Source: Marvania coccoides (Eukaryota > Chlorophyta > Trebouxiophyceae > Chlorellales > Chlorellaceae). From it: a stretch of 64,000 nt of DNA. Where the stretch lies: assembly GCA_963854735.1 (NCBI GenBank), contig OY978098.1, positions 1,307,501-1,371,500 of the forward strand, read 5' to 3'. Of this stretch, positions 11,905 through 22,224 are shown in pieces. Numbering within the stretch: position 1 is the first letter of the stretch; every line of letters starts with the position of its first letter. A program made the position numbers and the translations under genes. The notes below the pieces were generated by a model. It saw nothing but the letters and a program-made list of their open reading frames with translations, was not told the DNA's origin and did no database searches.

Positions 11905-13093
11905 ATGTCGCGATCGTGCGCGTCGTTGCCTACCACCAGCGGCACCATTCGGGCGCTGCCCCGCCCCGCATTTGCCAGTGCTGGCTCTTTCCTGAGCTCT
12001 CATGCCGTCCCTGCTGCGCTGAGCTCCACGCACGCGCTTCTCCCCCACCTGGACGCCTTACGCGGGTACCGCCTGGGCCAAGGCCTCGCCCTCCCCCCCC
12101 TGCGCCGCGCCTCCATGGCCACCAACGCCGCAGCCGGCAGCGGCAGCGGCGGCAAACGCATCACCCAAAACGACTACACGGAAAAGGCGTGGGAGGCCAT
12201 CGTGCAGGCCCCCGACATCGCTCGCGAGTACTCCCAGCAGATCGTGGAGACGGAGCACCTGTGGAAGGCGCTGCTGGAACAGTCCAATGGCTTAGCTCGC
12301 CGAATCATCACAAAGGCGGGCCTCAACCCCACTCGGCTGCTGGAGAAGACCGAGGAGTTTGTGCGCAAGCAGCCCCGGGTGAGCGGAAAGTATGAGCAGG
12401 TGCTGGGGCGGTCCCTGGAGACGCTGATCACCGCTGCCGAGACGTACAAGAAGAAGTGGAAGGACGACTTTGTGAGCGTTGAGGAGCTGGTGATGGCGAT
12501 GGCGGATGACGAGCGGTTCGGGGCGGCGCTGTTCAAGGCGGAGGGGCTGACCCCCGCCAAGCTGCAGGAGACCATCATGGAAATTCGCGGCGGCAAAAAG
12601 TGAGTAGTTAATTAGAAGAAGGAAAAAAATAGAAAATAAACTTGATTTGAAAGTTATATTCATCTGCTTTATTTTTCCATTTGCAATTTTCGTTAAGCCT
12701 GAATTTTGTTTTAAAAAACTAGGCCTCCTACATTTTTTTTTCACGCTCGCTAAACTCGTTTCCCCCTCCCCTAAACCTTCCAATGGCGCAGCGTCCAGGA
12801 CCAGGACCCCGAGGGCAAGTACGAGGCGCTCAATAAGTACGGCAGGGACCTCACCCAGGCCGCTGCCGACGGCAAACTCGACCCTGTCATCGGCCGCGAC
12901 GATGAGGTGCGCCGCTGCATCCAGATCCTCTCCCGCCGCACCAAAAACAACCCCGTGCTCATCGGCGAGCCTGGAGTTGGCAAAACCGCGGTGGCGGAGG
13001 GCCTGGCGCAGCGCATCGTCTCTGGAGACGTCCCGGCGTCGCTGCAGGGGCGTACCCTGCTGTCGTTGGACATCGGGTCGCTCATCGCGGGCG

Positions 13094-13125
<32 letters not shown>

Positions 13126-14384
13126 AAGGCCGTCATCAAGGAGGTGCAGGACAGCCAGGGCCAGGTAAATGATACCAGCCAAATGAATTATTCATTTTTA
13201 TATCTATTTTTGTGTTTATTGATATTTTCTGCTGAGAAATCAGTACTGATTCTAAAAACATTGTTTTAATCCCCTTCCCTGCGCAGGTAATTCTCTTCAT
13301 CGACGAGATCCACAACATTGTGGGCGCTGGCAAGGGCGAGGGCGCCATGGACGCGGGGAACCTGCTCAAGCCCATGCTGGCGCGCGGGGAGCTGCGCTGC
13401 ATCGGCGCCACCACCCTGGACGAGTACCGGCAGTACATTGAGAAGGACCCCGCGTTGGAGCGCCGCTTCCAGCAGGTTTACGTTGACCAGCCCAGCGTGC
13501 CCGACACGATTTCGATTCTGCGCGGCCTGCGGGAGCGCTACGAGCTGCACCACGGCGTGAAGATCACGGACAGCGCGCTGGTGGAGGCTGCCCAGCTGTC
13601 CGACCGCTACATCTCCGACCGTTTCCTGCCCGACAAGGCCATTGATTTGGTAGACGAGGCAGCGGCAAAGCTGAAGATGGAAATCACCAGCAAGCCCAGC
13701 GCGCTGGACGAGGTGGACCGCCGCGTGCTGCAGCTGGAGATGGAGCGGCTGAGCCTGCAGAAGGCGGCGCCCACGGACCGCGGGGCCTCCGCCCGGCTGG
13801 GGTCGCTGGTGGCGGAGCTGACGTCGCTGAAAGACAAGCAGGGGGAGCTGAACGCCAAGTGGGAGGCCGAGCGCGACGAGATGACCAAGGTGCAGCGTCT
13901 GCGCGAGGAGATCGACCGCGTGAACATAGAAATCAGCCAAGCCGAGCGCGAGTATGACCTCAACCGAGCTGCTGAACTCAAATACGGGGTGGTTATGGGG
14001 CTGCAGAAGGCGCTGGAGGCGGCGGAAGCGGAGTTGGAGAACGCAGAGCACTCGGGATCGCGCATGTTGCACCTGGAGGTGACTGAAGACGACATTGCGA
14101 GCGTTGTGTCAAAGTGGACCGGCATCCCGGCGACCTCGCTGCAGCAGGACGACCGCACCAAGCTGCTGCACCTGGCGGACGAGCTGCACAAGCGCGTGAT
14201 CGGGCAGAACGAGGCGGTGGACGCTGTGGCGGACGCCATTCAGCGCTCCAGGGCGGGGCTGTCTGACCCCAACCGCCCCATCGCCTCTTTCATGTTCCTG
14301 GGGCCCACGGGAGTGGGAAAGACGGAGCTGGCGAAGGCACTGGCGGAGTACATGTTCAATACAGAGGCGTCTATGGTGCGGATA

Positions 14385-14417
<33 letters not shown>

Positions 14418-15249
14418 AGCCGACTCATTGGAGCGCCGCCCGGGTACATCGGCTACGAGGAAGGCGGCCAGCTGACGGAGGCCGTGCGGCGGCGGCCCTA
14501 CTCCGTCATCCTCTTTGACGAGGTGGAAAAGGCAAGTGTTTTTAATTAGTTTTGATGGGCGTTTTGGGGGGAAACATACGGTTGAAATTTTTCCGGCAGC
14601 GATTTTGAAGACTGACTTTGCATTTTTTTATCTTGTTTTGCAGGCGCATGGGGATGTGTTCAACGTGCTGCTTCAGATCCTGGACGACGGCCGCGTGACC
14701 GACTCCCAGGGGCGCACCATCAACTTCAAGAACACCGTCATCATCCTCACCTCAAACATAGGATCGGCTTCAATCCTGGAGGCCATGGAGACCGACCCCA
14801 GCACCGTCAAGGAGCGCGTCACCTCCCAAGTGCGCATGCACTTCAGGCCCGAGTTCATCAACCGCATCGACGAGTTCATCATTTTCTCGGGGCTAGCCAA
14901 GGAGCAGATCAAGAGCATCGTGCGGCTGCAGGCCGACCGCGTGGCCAAGCGCTTGGCCGACAAGAAGATGGCTATGGAGCTCACCGAAGACGCCGTGGAC
15001 CACCTGGCGGAGAAGGGGTACGACCCTGCGTTTGGCGCCCGTCCGGTGAAGCGCGTTGTGCAGCAGGAGCTGGAGACGGCGCTGGCCAAGGGCATCCTGC
15101 GGGGAGACTTCACCGACGGGGACACCATCGTGGTGGAGGCGCCAGGGGGCGCGCAGGCCGCAGGACTGGTGCTGCGGCGGAAGGGCGGGGCAGCGGACAA
15201 CGGCGCTGGGGTGGAGCAGTTACCCAACCCCGCCGAAATTATGCCTTGA
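11905..15249 (+). CDS. CLPB3: ClpB-type AAA+ disaggregase, organellar (plastid-type) HSP100
   Basis: Hexameric ATP-driven chaperone that extracts aggregated proteins. Four exons: 11905-12599, 12792-13164, 13287-14531 and 14644-15249, giving 972 residues. An in-frame ATG at 11812 would add 31 residues; either start gives a Ser/Ala/Arg-rich presequence of about 70 residues. Visible parts: Clp N domain repeats after [11 protein letters not shown], first AAA+ module with Walker A GEPGVGKT and FIDEIHN, the coiled-coil M domain rich in [15 protein letters not shown], then the second module with Walker A GPTGVGKT and [17 protein letters not shown]. Overall wording is closest to plant plastid ClpB3; mitochondrial targeting cannot be excluded. 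Intron 3 is a clear GC-AG intron (AAAG|GCAAGT at 14532). Confidence 0.93.
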
Positions 15250-15797
15250 GCAAAGAAGTTATATTCATGAAAAAAATGATGGAAAAACACGATGATAAGA
15301 ACTACACAATGCAGTTTTAATTCAAATTGTCTCTTTTCATTTTTCTTTTTTCTTTTTTCCTTCGAAAAAATGAATGATTTCGTATTTTAAGATCAGACGG
15401 CGATTTTTCCAGTCGCATATTTTTGGCCCTTTTTGTTTGTTGATTTTTTTCTCCAATGTATTATAAGCTGGAGTTAGCTACTAGCTAGTAGGTAATCATT
15501 TCTTTTTCACCGACAACCATGCATTACAGGTTTCAACTCCACATGCAATGAGGCCTGCAGAAACGGGAATACGAATTATTAATTTTTTTATATGAACACA
15601 TTGCGATGGCGATGCCCAACCCATAGAAGAATAGGAACGTCTTCGATTGTGATACCCTCAATAGGTCATGGACGATGGAAAACCTTTGGGTAGGAACAGT
15701 GCACCTACTACAGGCGTCCTCCCTCTGGGTGTGTCTTAAATCTTATTTTTGTTGAGAAATGAGACGAGCTTAATTATCCTCGGTGTATAGGCGCATA
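15250..15797. other. AT-rich intergenic stretch
   Basis: ClpB 3' flank. No gene, RNA or clear repeat was recognised before the retroelement relics begin at 15798. Confidence 0.5.
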
Positions 15798-15985
15798 GGT
15801 TTGGAGGTTTGGAGGTTTTACATATGGTTGTAACGTCTACTACCGAGGTTGCTCCTATAGAGATCAGAAAGTCGACATGCCACACACCCCTGCCACAGTA
15901 AGGCGGAGCGCCCCTTCCATCCGCCGTTTCAACCTCAGCTCCTGGGGACGTACGACACAGCAGCGCCATGCTAAAAGCTAGTAAC
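15798..15985 (-). mobile_element. Diverged relative of the 380-bp repeat unit, with an AAACCTCC tail
   Basis: On the minus strand this stretch shares segments with the units at 16577-16957 and 19200-19579, for example GCGGATGGAAGGGG, GCCTTACTGTGGC and ATGTAAA before the tail. Spacing is conserved over about 165 bp but there are many substitutions. It ends in about 2.5 copies of AAACCTCC, whereas the other two end in AAACCCATT. This looks like an old short retroelement insertion. It begins near a tRNA-like stretch (see findings), but a SINE identity is inference. Confidence 0.6.
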
Positions 15986-16030
15986 AGTAGTATATTGGGC
16001 ATATGAAAAAATGAAAAAAACGTTCAAGAC

Positions 16031-16055
16031 ATTAGACCCATTAAACCCATTATAT
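16031..16055. repeat. Short CCCATTAAA-type tandem remnant
   Basis: Reads CATTAGACCCATTAAACCC on the plus strand, the same unit as the tail of the nearby repeat copies but in the opposite orientation. It may be the tail of a lost element. Confidence 0.5.
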
Positions 16056-16211
16056 CCCTTTTAACACCTCATACTCAAGGGCGCATGCGACTCAGGTAAA
16101 AATAAAACTAACGCGCTGTTTAACCCTCTGAGAGATGCTGCACGGCAGAAATTCAATGAATGCCGAGCTAAGCTTCATTTATGGGACCGCATGGCGAAAC
16201 ATTTTGCTGCA

Positions 16212-16280
16212 GGTTTGGAGGTTTGGAGGTTTGGAGGTTTGGAGGTTTGGAGGTTTGGAGGTTTGGAGGTTTGGAGGTTT
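16212..16280. repeat. Tandem octamer (GGTTTGGA)n, about 8.6 copies
   Basis: An exact 8-bp repeat over 69 bp. Its complement, AAACCTCC, is the same unit that forms the tail of the diverged element at 15798. It could be the tail of a nearly completely 5'-truncated insertion, or a microsatellite that grew from one. Confidence 0.95.
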
Positions 16281-16576
16281 CAGAAAATTTGAGGAAAAAC
16301 CAGCACAGAAATGAAACCAGCACAAGAGGATTGGGCAGGCCATGATATGTAGTCAATAATAATAATTAGATCCATACGGCACCCTTGCAGTTAAATTAAG
16401 ACTACAGAAACCGCCTTCAATACGCAAAAGGATGATGGACATATTTCATATACATACATACACATACATTACAGGTTTAAAGTCCGCACAAAGAAGCAAC
16501 TAAGGCAACATAGCAGACTGGCACCGAAGTGCAAGCAGAAATAAGAATAATAAATTGATGAATGAAAATGATAATA

Positions 16577-16957
16577 ATGGGTTTAATGGGTTTAATGGGT
16601 TTACATCTGGTTGTTACGTCTCCTACAGAAGGTGCTCTTATAGAGACCTGCAAGGCGACGTGCCACTTCCCGCCACAGTAAGGCGGGTACCCCCTTCCAT
16701 CCGCTGGGATCGACCCCCGGTACGATGGACGTACGGATACTGCCACTACGCCGGTGACCGCTCCGCCGCCCACAGTTAAGGCTCTGGCCCCCGCCTTCCG
16801 GAGTCCCCCAGCGGCGCGACCGACTAAAATTAACGGAAAAGCAGGGTTCTCCTGACGGCAACGGCCCGTCAGGTTTGGGGTTCGCGCTTGGGCAATGCTG
16901 GCCCGCCCAGCACCCCTCCCATCTACAGCGGTCACTCAACTCCTGGCTAAAGGGTTT
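16577..16957 (-). repeat. 380-bp dispersed repeat unit, copy A
   Basis: Matches 19200-19579 with only two substitutions seen by eye (near 16726 and 16941). It begins on the minus strand at AAACCCTTTAGCC and ends in AAACCCATT repeats. Both copies happen to have an open minus-strand frame of 120-150 codons, but nothing in the peptide is recognisable. Confidence 0.95.
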
Positions 16958-17034
16958 AATAAAGAAAGACCAAAGAAAAACCAACCGCTAAAAGAAACAG
17001 AGAAAAAAATAACAAAGGAAAATAAAAGAAAAGC

Positions 17035-18312
17035 TTATATCCAACCACGCAGCTTCTCGTACTCGCCAGCGTCATGACTGGCTTTAATGAAAGAAGCAAC
17101 CTGCTTCGGAGCTTGCTGCAGAAACTGAAAAAGATTCAAAGGAGAATAAGGGGAAGACGAAGAAGAAGATGGCGCGTCAGGGAATAAAGATGGGTAGGAT
17201 GCACGCATTGCTACCAAAGAAGGGCATGTGCAGTGAAAAACCATGTGCTCTTCGTCCTCGCAAGAACCAGAAGCACACAAGCGGCATGTCCGCTGCGAAT
17301 GCGGCCGCCCAATGTAGCGCCCCGTCTCCACCCCAAGATGATGCGAGCTGCAGCGGAATCTTGCCAAAGAGACCCGCCGCGGAACCGAAAGGACAGAAGA
17401 AAGGTACTGCTGCAAAACATAAGAACTCATTGTGGTATCACCGCCTCGAATTGTTGCCTTGTAAAAGTCAGTTTTCTTCCCCGATTGTTGACGGTAAAAA
17501 TCCATGTAGCGTTGGCGCATGGCCTCTGCCAGCCTTGGGTCGTCCAGGTCGTCGCTCCCCGCGGGCACCACGCCGCTTTCCGCCACACCGCTTTCCAGAC
17601 CTAAAGCGTCGATCAGGCACAGCACTTGCGCCGCCCAACAGCGCTGCGAAGATGATTTTTGCAGCGCCAGCGCAAGGTTGTCCCGAAATGCTGCCTTGAG
17701 CGTCACCCTGGTGTCAGGCAAGGTGTGGAGTCGCTCCCAGTACCTATAGATACGTTTTGCCCAAGCGCAAGCCAAGGGGAAGCGACCAAATTCCCCCAGT
17801 GTGACCACGTTGGCCGTGCCTTTGCGTACTCCCAACACACGCCGCAAGAAGGCTCGGTAGAAAATCTCGCACTTGTCGTTGCCGTCACCGCCCACAGCAG
17901 CCGCCACCTGGGCTGGCCCCCAGGTCTCTACTCCGTATCCCAATGTTGGGATCACCACCGCATTAAAGAATTCGCCAAGAAGTCGTGCCGATGTGATCCC
18001 CAGCTGTGCGCACCGCCGCCACATCACTGCCAGCGCCCCCCTCGCTGTTTTCAGCCGTGCCGCCGCTGCCACAGCACCAAAATCCCTTCCAGTCGTAAAT
18101 ATCACGCCTAAATATTTGAACTCTGCCACCTCCTCCAGCTGCACCCCCCTGTAGGTGACCCGAACGCTGCTTGGCCCGCTGCCACCCCCCAGCGACATCA
18201 CCTTTGTCTTTGCCAGGCTCAGGGTGAGGTCCCACTCCGCTGCGTATTCCGAAAGTGCCGCCAGCTGCACTTGTAGCCCCTCGATGCTCTTGGCCAACAG
18301 ATGCCCAATATA
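17035..18312 (-). pseudogene. Reverse transcriptase C-terminal fragment (LINE ORF2)
   Basis: Open for about 425 codons and ending at a natural stop at 17035. The first residues, HLLAKSIEGLQ, align with the segment just after the catalytic YADD box of LINE reverse transcriptases. The box itself is lost, because the homology starts at about 18312. Downstream are the thumb-like motif EFKYLGVIF and a C-terminal zinc-binding motif CRLC...EDEEHMVFHC, as in many plant and algal LINEs. Without the palm domain it cannot be catalytic. The frame carries no internal stops, so the insertion is probably recent. Confidence 0.85.
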
Positions 18313-18485
18313 CTCCGAGGATAATTAAGCTCGTCCTATTTCTAAACAAATGGACATATTGGACGTATCTGCTTTAGAAAATGGGATGCACAATACACAC
18401 AGGATGGGCACGATTATTAATAAAAAAAAATGTGTGACGACATTGAGCGAGAGGAAGAAGAAAAAGGTAGAGAAATATGGCTAGC

Positions 18486-19157
18486 TTAAGGAGAAGGGGT
18501 AAACGGTGCCTCGAAAAGAGATGATTCGGCACTTTTAAAAAGCCGGGCGGGGATCCCTGTCCAAACTGTGTTGTCCTGGCTAATTGATTTCGTCACAGCG
18601 GCGCCCATGCCCACAAACACTCCATTGCCGATGCTCACGCTGTCACGAACTGAAGCATTGTCACGAACCGAAGCATAACACGAACTGAAACACGTTATCG
18701 TGGCCAACGCACCCTAAAGTGTTCAGCATGCAGAATGCACCGAGAACAGCGTGGGGCTGCACCACTGCACGGGGTCCGACAAAACACCCGGGCCCAAGCT
18801 GAGCAGATGGCGAAATAAAGGCGGTTGGGTGAATGACCAAAGGAAAAAAGAAATCGGCAGCGGTGCGAGGGGCCAAGGCCTGGACCTCAGCAGCAAACTC
18901 TCGACGCAACGTGGAATTCGCACCCGCTAGGTAAACGGATAGTTCAGAGACACCCCACTTGGCCAGAAGGGCAAGAATTTCATCGGCCGTTTGGACATGG
19001 ATTGCCACATCTTTGAAGCAGTAATGAATGGATGAAGCAACGTCCCACACGATTATTTTCTTGTCGTGGGATGGGAAATCACTTCTCGCAAGACTGAGTG
19101 CCTCAAAAATGCACGCTGCTATCCAGCACCACCACGAAACAGCACTGCCGACATTTT
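18486..19157 (-). pseudogene. Broken hexapeptide-repeat (left-handed beta-helix) acyltransferase
   Basis: Two overlapping minus-strand frames form one product. The first (to 18661) contains KKIIVWDVASS and then hexads such as ISPSAQ-LGPGCF. The second (18707-18486) continues with hexads VSIGNG-VFVGMG-AAVTKS and ends in the typical cap WTGIPARLFKS. This resembles PglD/NeuD-type sugar O- or N-acetyltransferases. The frames are separated by three imperfect 18-bp units at about 18646-18697, one of which is a base short. The 5' end lacks an ATG and stops at a TAA near 19157. The gene is sandwiched between the two retroelement copies. An unseen intron or upstream exon is possible, but decay is more likely. 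Confidence 0.55.
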
Positions 19158-19199
19158 AAAATGAGATTAAAAGCGACGAAATGACAAACATAAGTTATA

Positions 19200-19579
19200 T
19201 GGGTTTAATGGGTTTAATGGGTTTACATCTGGTTGTTACGTCTCCTACAGAAGGTGCTCTTATAGAGACCTGCAAGGCGACGTGCCACTTCCCGCCACAG
19301 TAAGGCGGGTACCCCCTTCCATCCGCTGGGATCGACCCCCGGTACGGTGGACGTACGGATACTGCCACTACGCCGGTGACCGCTCCGCCGCCCACAGTTA
19401 AGGCTCTGGCCCCCGCCTTCCGGAGTCCCCCAGCGGCGCGACCGACTAAAATTAACGGAAAAGCAGGGTTCTCCTGACGGCAACGGCCCGTCAGGTTTGG
19501 GGTTCGCGCTTGGGCAATGCTGGCCCGCCCAGCACCCCTCCCATCTACAGCGGTCACTCAACCCCTGGCTAAAGGGTTT
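19200..19579 (-). repeat. 380-bp dispersed repeat unit, copy B
   Basis: About 99.5% identical to copy A, with the same AAACCCATT tail (19200-19226) and a 5' boundary exactly at AAACCC. No reverse transcriptase sequence is attached. It is either a truncated LINE 3' end or an independent non-autonomous element using the LINE machinery. Confidence 0.95.
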
Positions 19580-20242
19580 TTGATGTAGTACCCGGTGTGC
19601 TCACTGAAATAAGTGGCACCCGCCTTTTGTACCCGTCCATTAGAGACTGCGATACCACGGGGAAGTGATGCATCCGACGTTGCAGTGCAGTAAACTACCA
19701 AAGTTTACGCACTGGCAGCTTCAATGAGCTAACTAGTAGGGAGCGCGAACCACCGAACGTGTATGCATAATAAATATATATAGTTTATGTGTGCTCTATG
19801 TACACCCGGCTGTGCGTTTCGTCTTGCTTTTCCGGCTTGTGTCGACTTTGCTTTTTTCGAAGCGTCCAAATTCCAAATTACCAAATTACAATACTCTCTA
19901 AAGAGTATCGTATTGTGGGTGAACCCTGGAACCGTATTGTGTAATCGCTTATTAGTTGTTCGATCATGAATGGCTGCTTCGATACATTCCTGCAATTTTT
20001 ACACAATTAACAACTAGGTTCTTGTGGCTTTGATGGGCTACCACCGAAAAATACGGAAATTGGGATGAAGCGATGAAAACACAATTTCCAAGATTTCGCG
20101 CTGGCTGGTGGGTGTGATGGACGTGAGGAGCAACCGTAGTGAAGTTCATCGAGGATATGAAGTTCAGCTCTGCGAAGAGGACACAGTGAGGTGACTCGGA
20201 GCTGTGCTTCCGAAGCTTATGCCGGGCCATGGCGGTCCCGGC
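19580..20242. other. Unassigned stretch
   Basis: No recognisable gene. A hairpin-capable sequence (ATACTCT...AGAGTAT) sits at about 19889-19907. A 23-base stretch beginning ATTGTGGGTGAACCCTG recurs at about 55283. Minus-strand frames between 19964 and 20230 could hold a further exon of the hypothetical gene at 20243-20602 but cannot be joined with confidence. Confidence 0.4.
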
Positions 20243-20602
20243 TCATATCGGCTCCTTATCATCCAGGTTTCTTACACATCCAGTTTTTGACGCCGAAAAA
20301 ATCCCTGAAATGTCTGGGGAGGGTGTGCAGCTGCGGTCTCTCACTTGGTTACAAAAGTCTTTTGAAAAGAAATTGTTTTCAGGTGCCGGCTCAATTGACT
20401 GGTCAGCTGAAGCTGCCTCCTCTGGCTGGTCAGCTGAGGCTCCCTCCTCTGCGGCAACGTGGGGTCTCTTGGTGGGGGAATGCGCTTCCTTGTCAGGGGA
20501 GGCGCTCGCCTGGCGCTTCAGCTTGGACACCTGCTGGATCGCCTCGTCGAGCTGGGACAGCCCAAAGCGCGAGAACGTTGTTGGGGCGAACACGGTCTTC
20601 AT
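20243..20602 (-). CDS. Hypothetical protein, hydrophilic
   Basis: The minus-strand ATG at 20602 opens MKTVFAPTTFSRFGLSQLDE, followed by a helix rich in Gln and Lys, then Ser/Pro/Ala/Glu-rich sequence with two copies of ASADQ. Unspliced, the frame ends at 20243. Removing a 40-nt intron (GTGAGA...TTTCAG) would end the protein in GFFRRQKLDV instead. No family was recognised. It is divergent from the HPt gene, with about 360 bp between starts. GC-rich codon use like the neighbours supports a real gene. Confidence 0.45.
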   Translation of the reverse strand: MKTVFAPTTFSRFGLSQLDEAIQQVSKLKRQASASPDKEAHSPTKRPHVAAEEGASADQPEEAASADQSIEPAPENNFFSKDFCNQVRDRSCTPSPDISGIFSASKTGCVRNLDDKEPI

Positions 20603-20965
20603 GGGCGCCGGAGGAGCGCCCTCAGAGGTGGTCAAAGGAAATTTCTTTTTTTAAAAGAAGCGAATCACGATTTTTTGGGGGGGGATGGGGTTGGCTGTTT
20701 TGGTGGGACCTTAACAAGCTGTTTGGGAACGCCTTTTGAATTAAACATCCAGATCACATATACATAAGCACCTGCAAAGCCAGAGCCGCTTTGGGGCACC
20801 CTCGCATATATTTTCACTTCTTTGATTTCTAACAAAACCGTAGCGCCGCTCTCTGAGGATAAATAAATAATATAAAACGGCGGGGACACCTGGAGGCTAG
20901 GTGTGGGGGTTTAGGCTGAGCGGCGATCAATCAAGTTTGGCGAAATATTTTTTGAGCAAGCAAAG

Positions 20966-21537
20966 ATGAGCCAACTTCAAGCTGTCAACAAGCAAATCAA
21001 CGACCTTCTACACTCGTGTTTGGAAGAGGGGCAGCTCGATGATCAGTTCATGCAGCTGATGCAGCTACAGGTGCGTCCCTGGGCTTTGGGGGTTGCTGGC
21101 TTTGGGTGATGATGAACATCTTTATTTATTTATTGCTGCTTTCAGCTCCATTCCCTTGCTCGCAACTCCATTCCCTGCACCCCCATAATTTCCAGGACGA
21201 AGCAGACCCTGACTTCATCTCCCAGGTGGTGGAGCTGTACTTCAAGGACTCGGCCGCCAAAATTGAAAAGCTGGAGGCCCTGCTGAGCGCGCCAGATGTC
21301 GACTTCTCGCAAGTGGACCAGCTAGTGCACCAGTTCAAGGGCAGCAGCGCCAGCTTCGGGGCACAGGCCATGGCGGCGGCGTGCGTGCAGCTGCGAGACG
21401 CCTGCCACGCCAAACAGACGGCCACCTGCCAGCAGCTGTGTTCCCAGCTATCCAGCAGCTTCTCGGTCCTGAAAGTGCGCCTGGAGGTGCTGCTGCAGCT
21501 GGAAGTGCAGCGAAAACAGTACCAGGGGGCACCCTAG
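20966..21537 (+). CDS. AHP-like: Histidine-containing phosphotransfer protein (HPt)
   Basis: Relays phosphate between sensor histidine kinases and response regulators in a multistep two-component pathway. Exons 20966-21070 and 21196-21537 join in phase 0 to give 148 residues, the normal plant size. The phosphoacceptor motif is HQFKGSS with His80, inside a four-helix bundle segment. The N-terminus (LEEGQLDDQFMQLMQLQ) and DFISQVVELYFKDS match plant AHPs. Here the His is present, so it is an authentic rather than pseudo-HPt. TGTAA lies at 21652. Confidence 0.93.
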
Positions 21538-22224
21538 TAGCTGGCGGCCCTTGTTACATAAAAAAAGTCACAAAGAATGAACGAACGAACGAACCTTGGA
21601 AAGAGAGAGCTGAGCCTCACTCCCCCCCTTTTCTTTTTTATGAAGCTCTATTGTAAGCACTTTCCCACTCTATGTTTTGAATCATTTGTGACGTCTTGTT
21701 AGCTCGATAATGTCTTCTTACTCCTTCCTTTCTCTTTATTTCTCGCTAAGCATTTGTACGCTTTCCTTTTCTCTCCTTCTCCTTGTTGGTCAGCGTTGTG
21801 GTGGCTATAATTTTTCCGCACACTCCTGCAAAGTTATAACCCTCCTCGCTTTGTGTTGGTCTTGTTTCCTAGCTCCCTGTTCAAAAAGTCTTCACGTCTT
21901 CTTCTTCTTCTGATCTTTAATGTAGGCCTGAATGTCGAATAAGTCGCTTTATATAATCTCCAGTCATTCAACCATTCTTAAACCAAACACGCCCGACTTC
22001 TGTCTTGCTATTATTCATGATTTTAAAAGGAGACAAATCAGTCCAAACAATGTGATAAGTGACAAACCAGGTACAATATCATTCCAAATTGAGGCATGTG
22101 CGGCATTATAATTGAAAGAAGCGAACAGACGAGCAATTTGAATGTGCTCAGCAGAACGAGAAGCCCGACAGCAGCGAGCTCGTCCTCAGCGGCGACAGCT
22201 TGTGCTGTGCAGTGCTCCATACCA
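21538..22224. other. Convergent 3' flanks of HPt and COG5
   Basis: AT- and CT-rich sequence between two convergent genes, with no coding feature supported. Confidence 0.5.

Larger units (their letters stand above)
16576..18312 (-). mobile_element. 5'-truncated non-LTR (LINE-type) retrotransposon
   Basis: Read on the minus strand the element has the 3' part of a reverse transcriptase ORF (18312-17035), about 75 bp of spacer, the 380-bp unit found again at 19200-19579, and a tail of three AAACCCATT units at 16576-16602. Truncation at the 5' end with a 3' short-tandem-repeat tail is the usual outcome of target-primed reverse transcription. No target-site duplication could be defined by eye. The alternative is two independent insertions side by side, the 380-bp unit and the RT fragment. 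Confidence 0.75.

Noticed and set aside
16212..16280. Possible CRISPR-like array
   Set aside because: It is a simple 8-bp tandem repeat with no spacers, in a eukaryotic genome.
16477..16935. 152-residue and 120-residue minus-strand frames in the repeat units
   Set aside because: Open in both copies, but the copies are almost identical, so conservation is no evidence of coding. The tail repeats are translated as KPIKPI, and the diverged copy has another tail.
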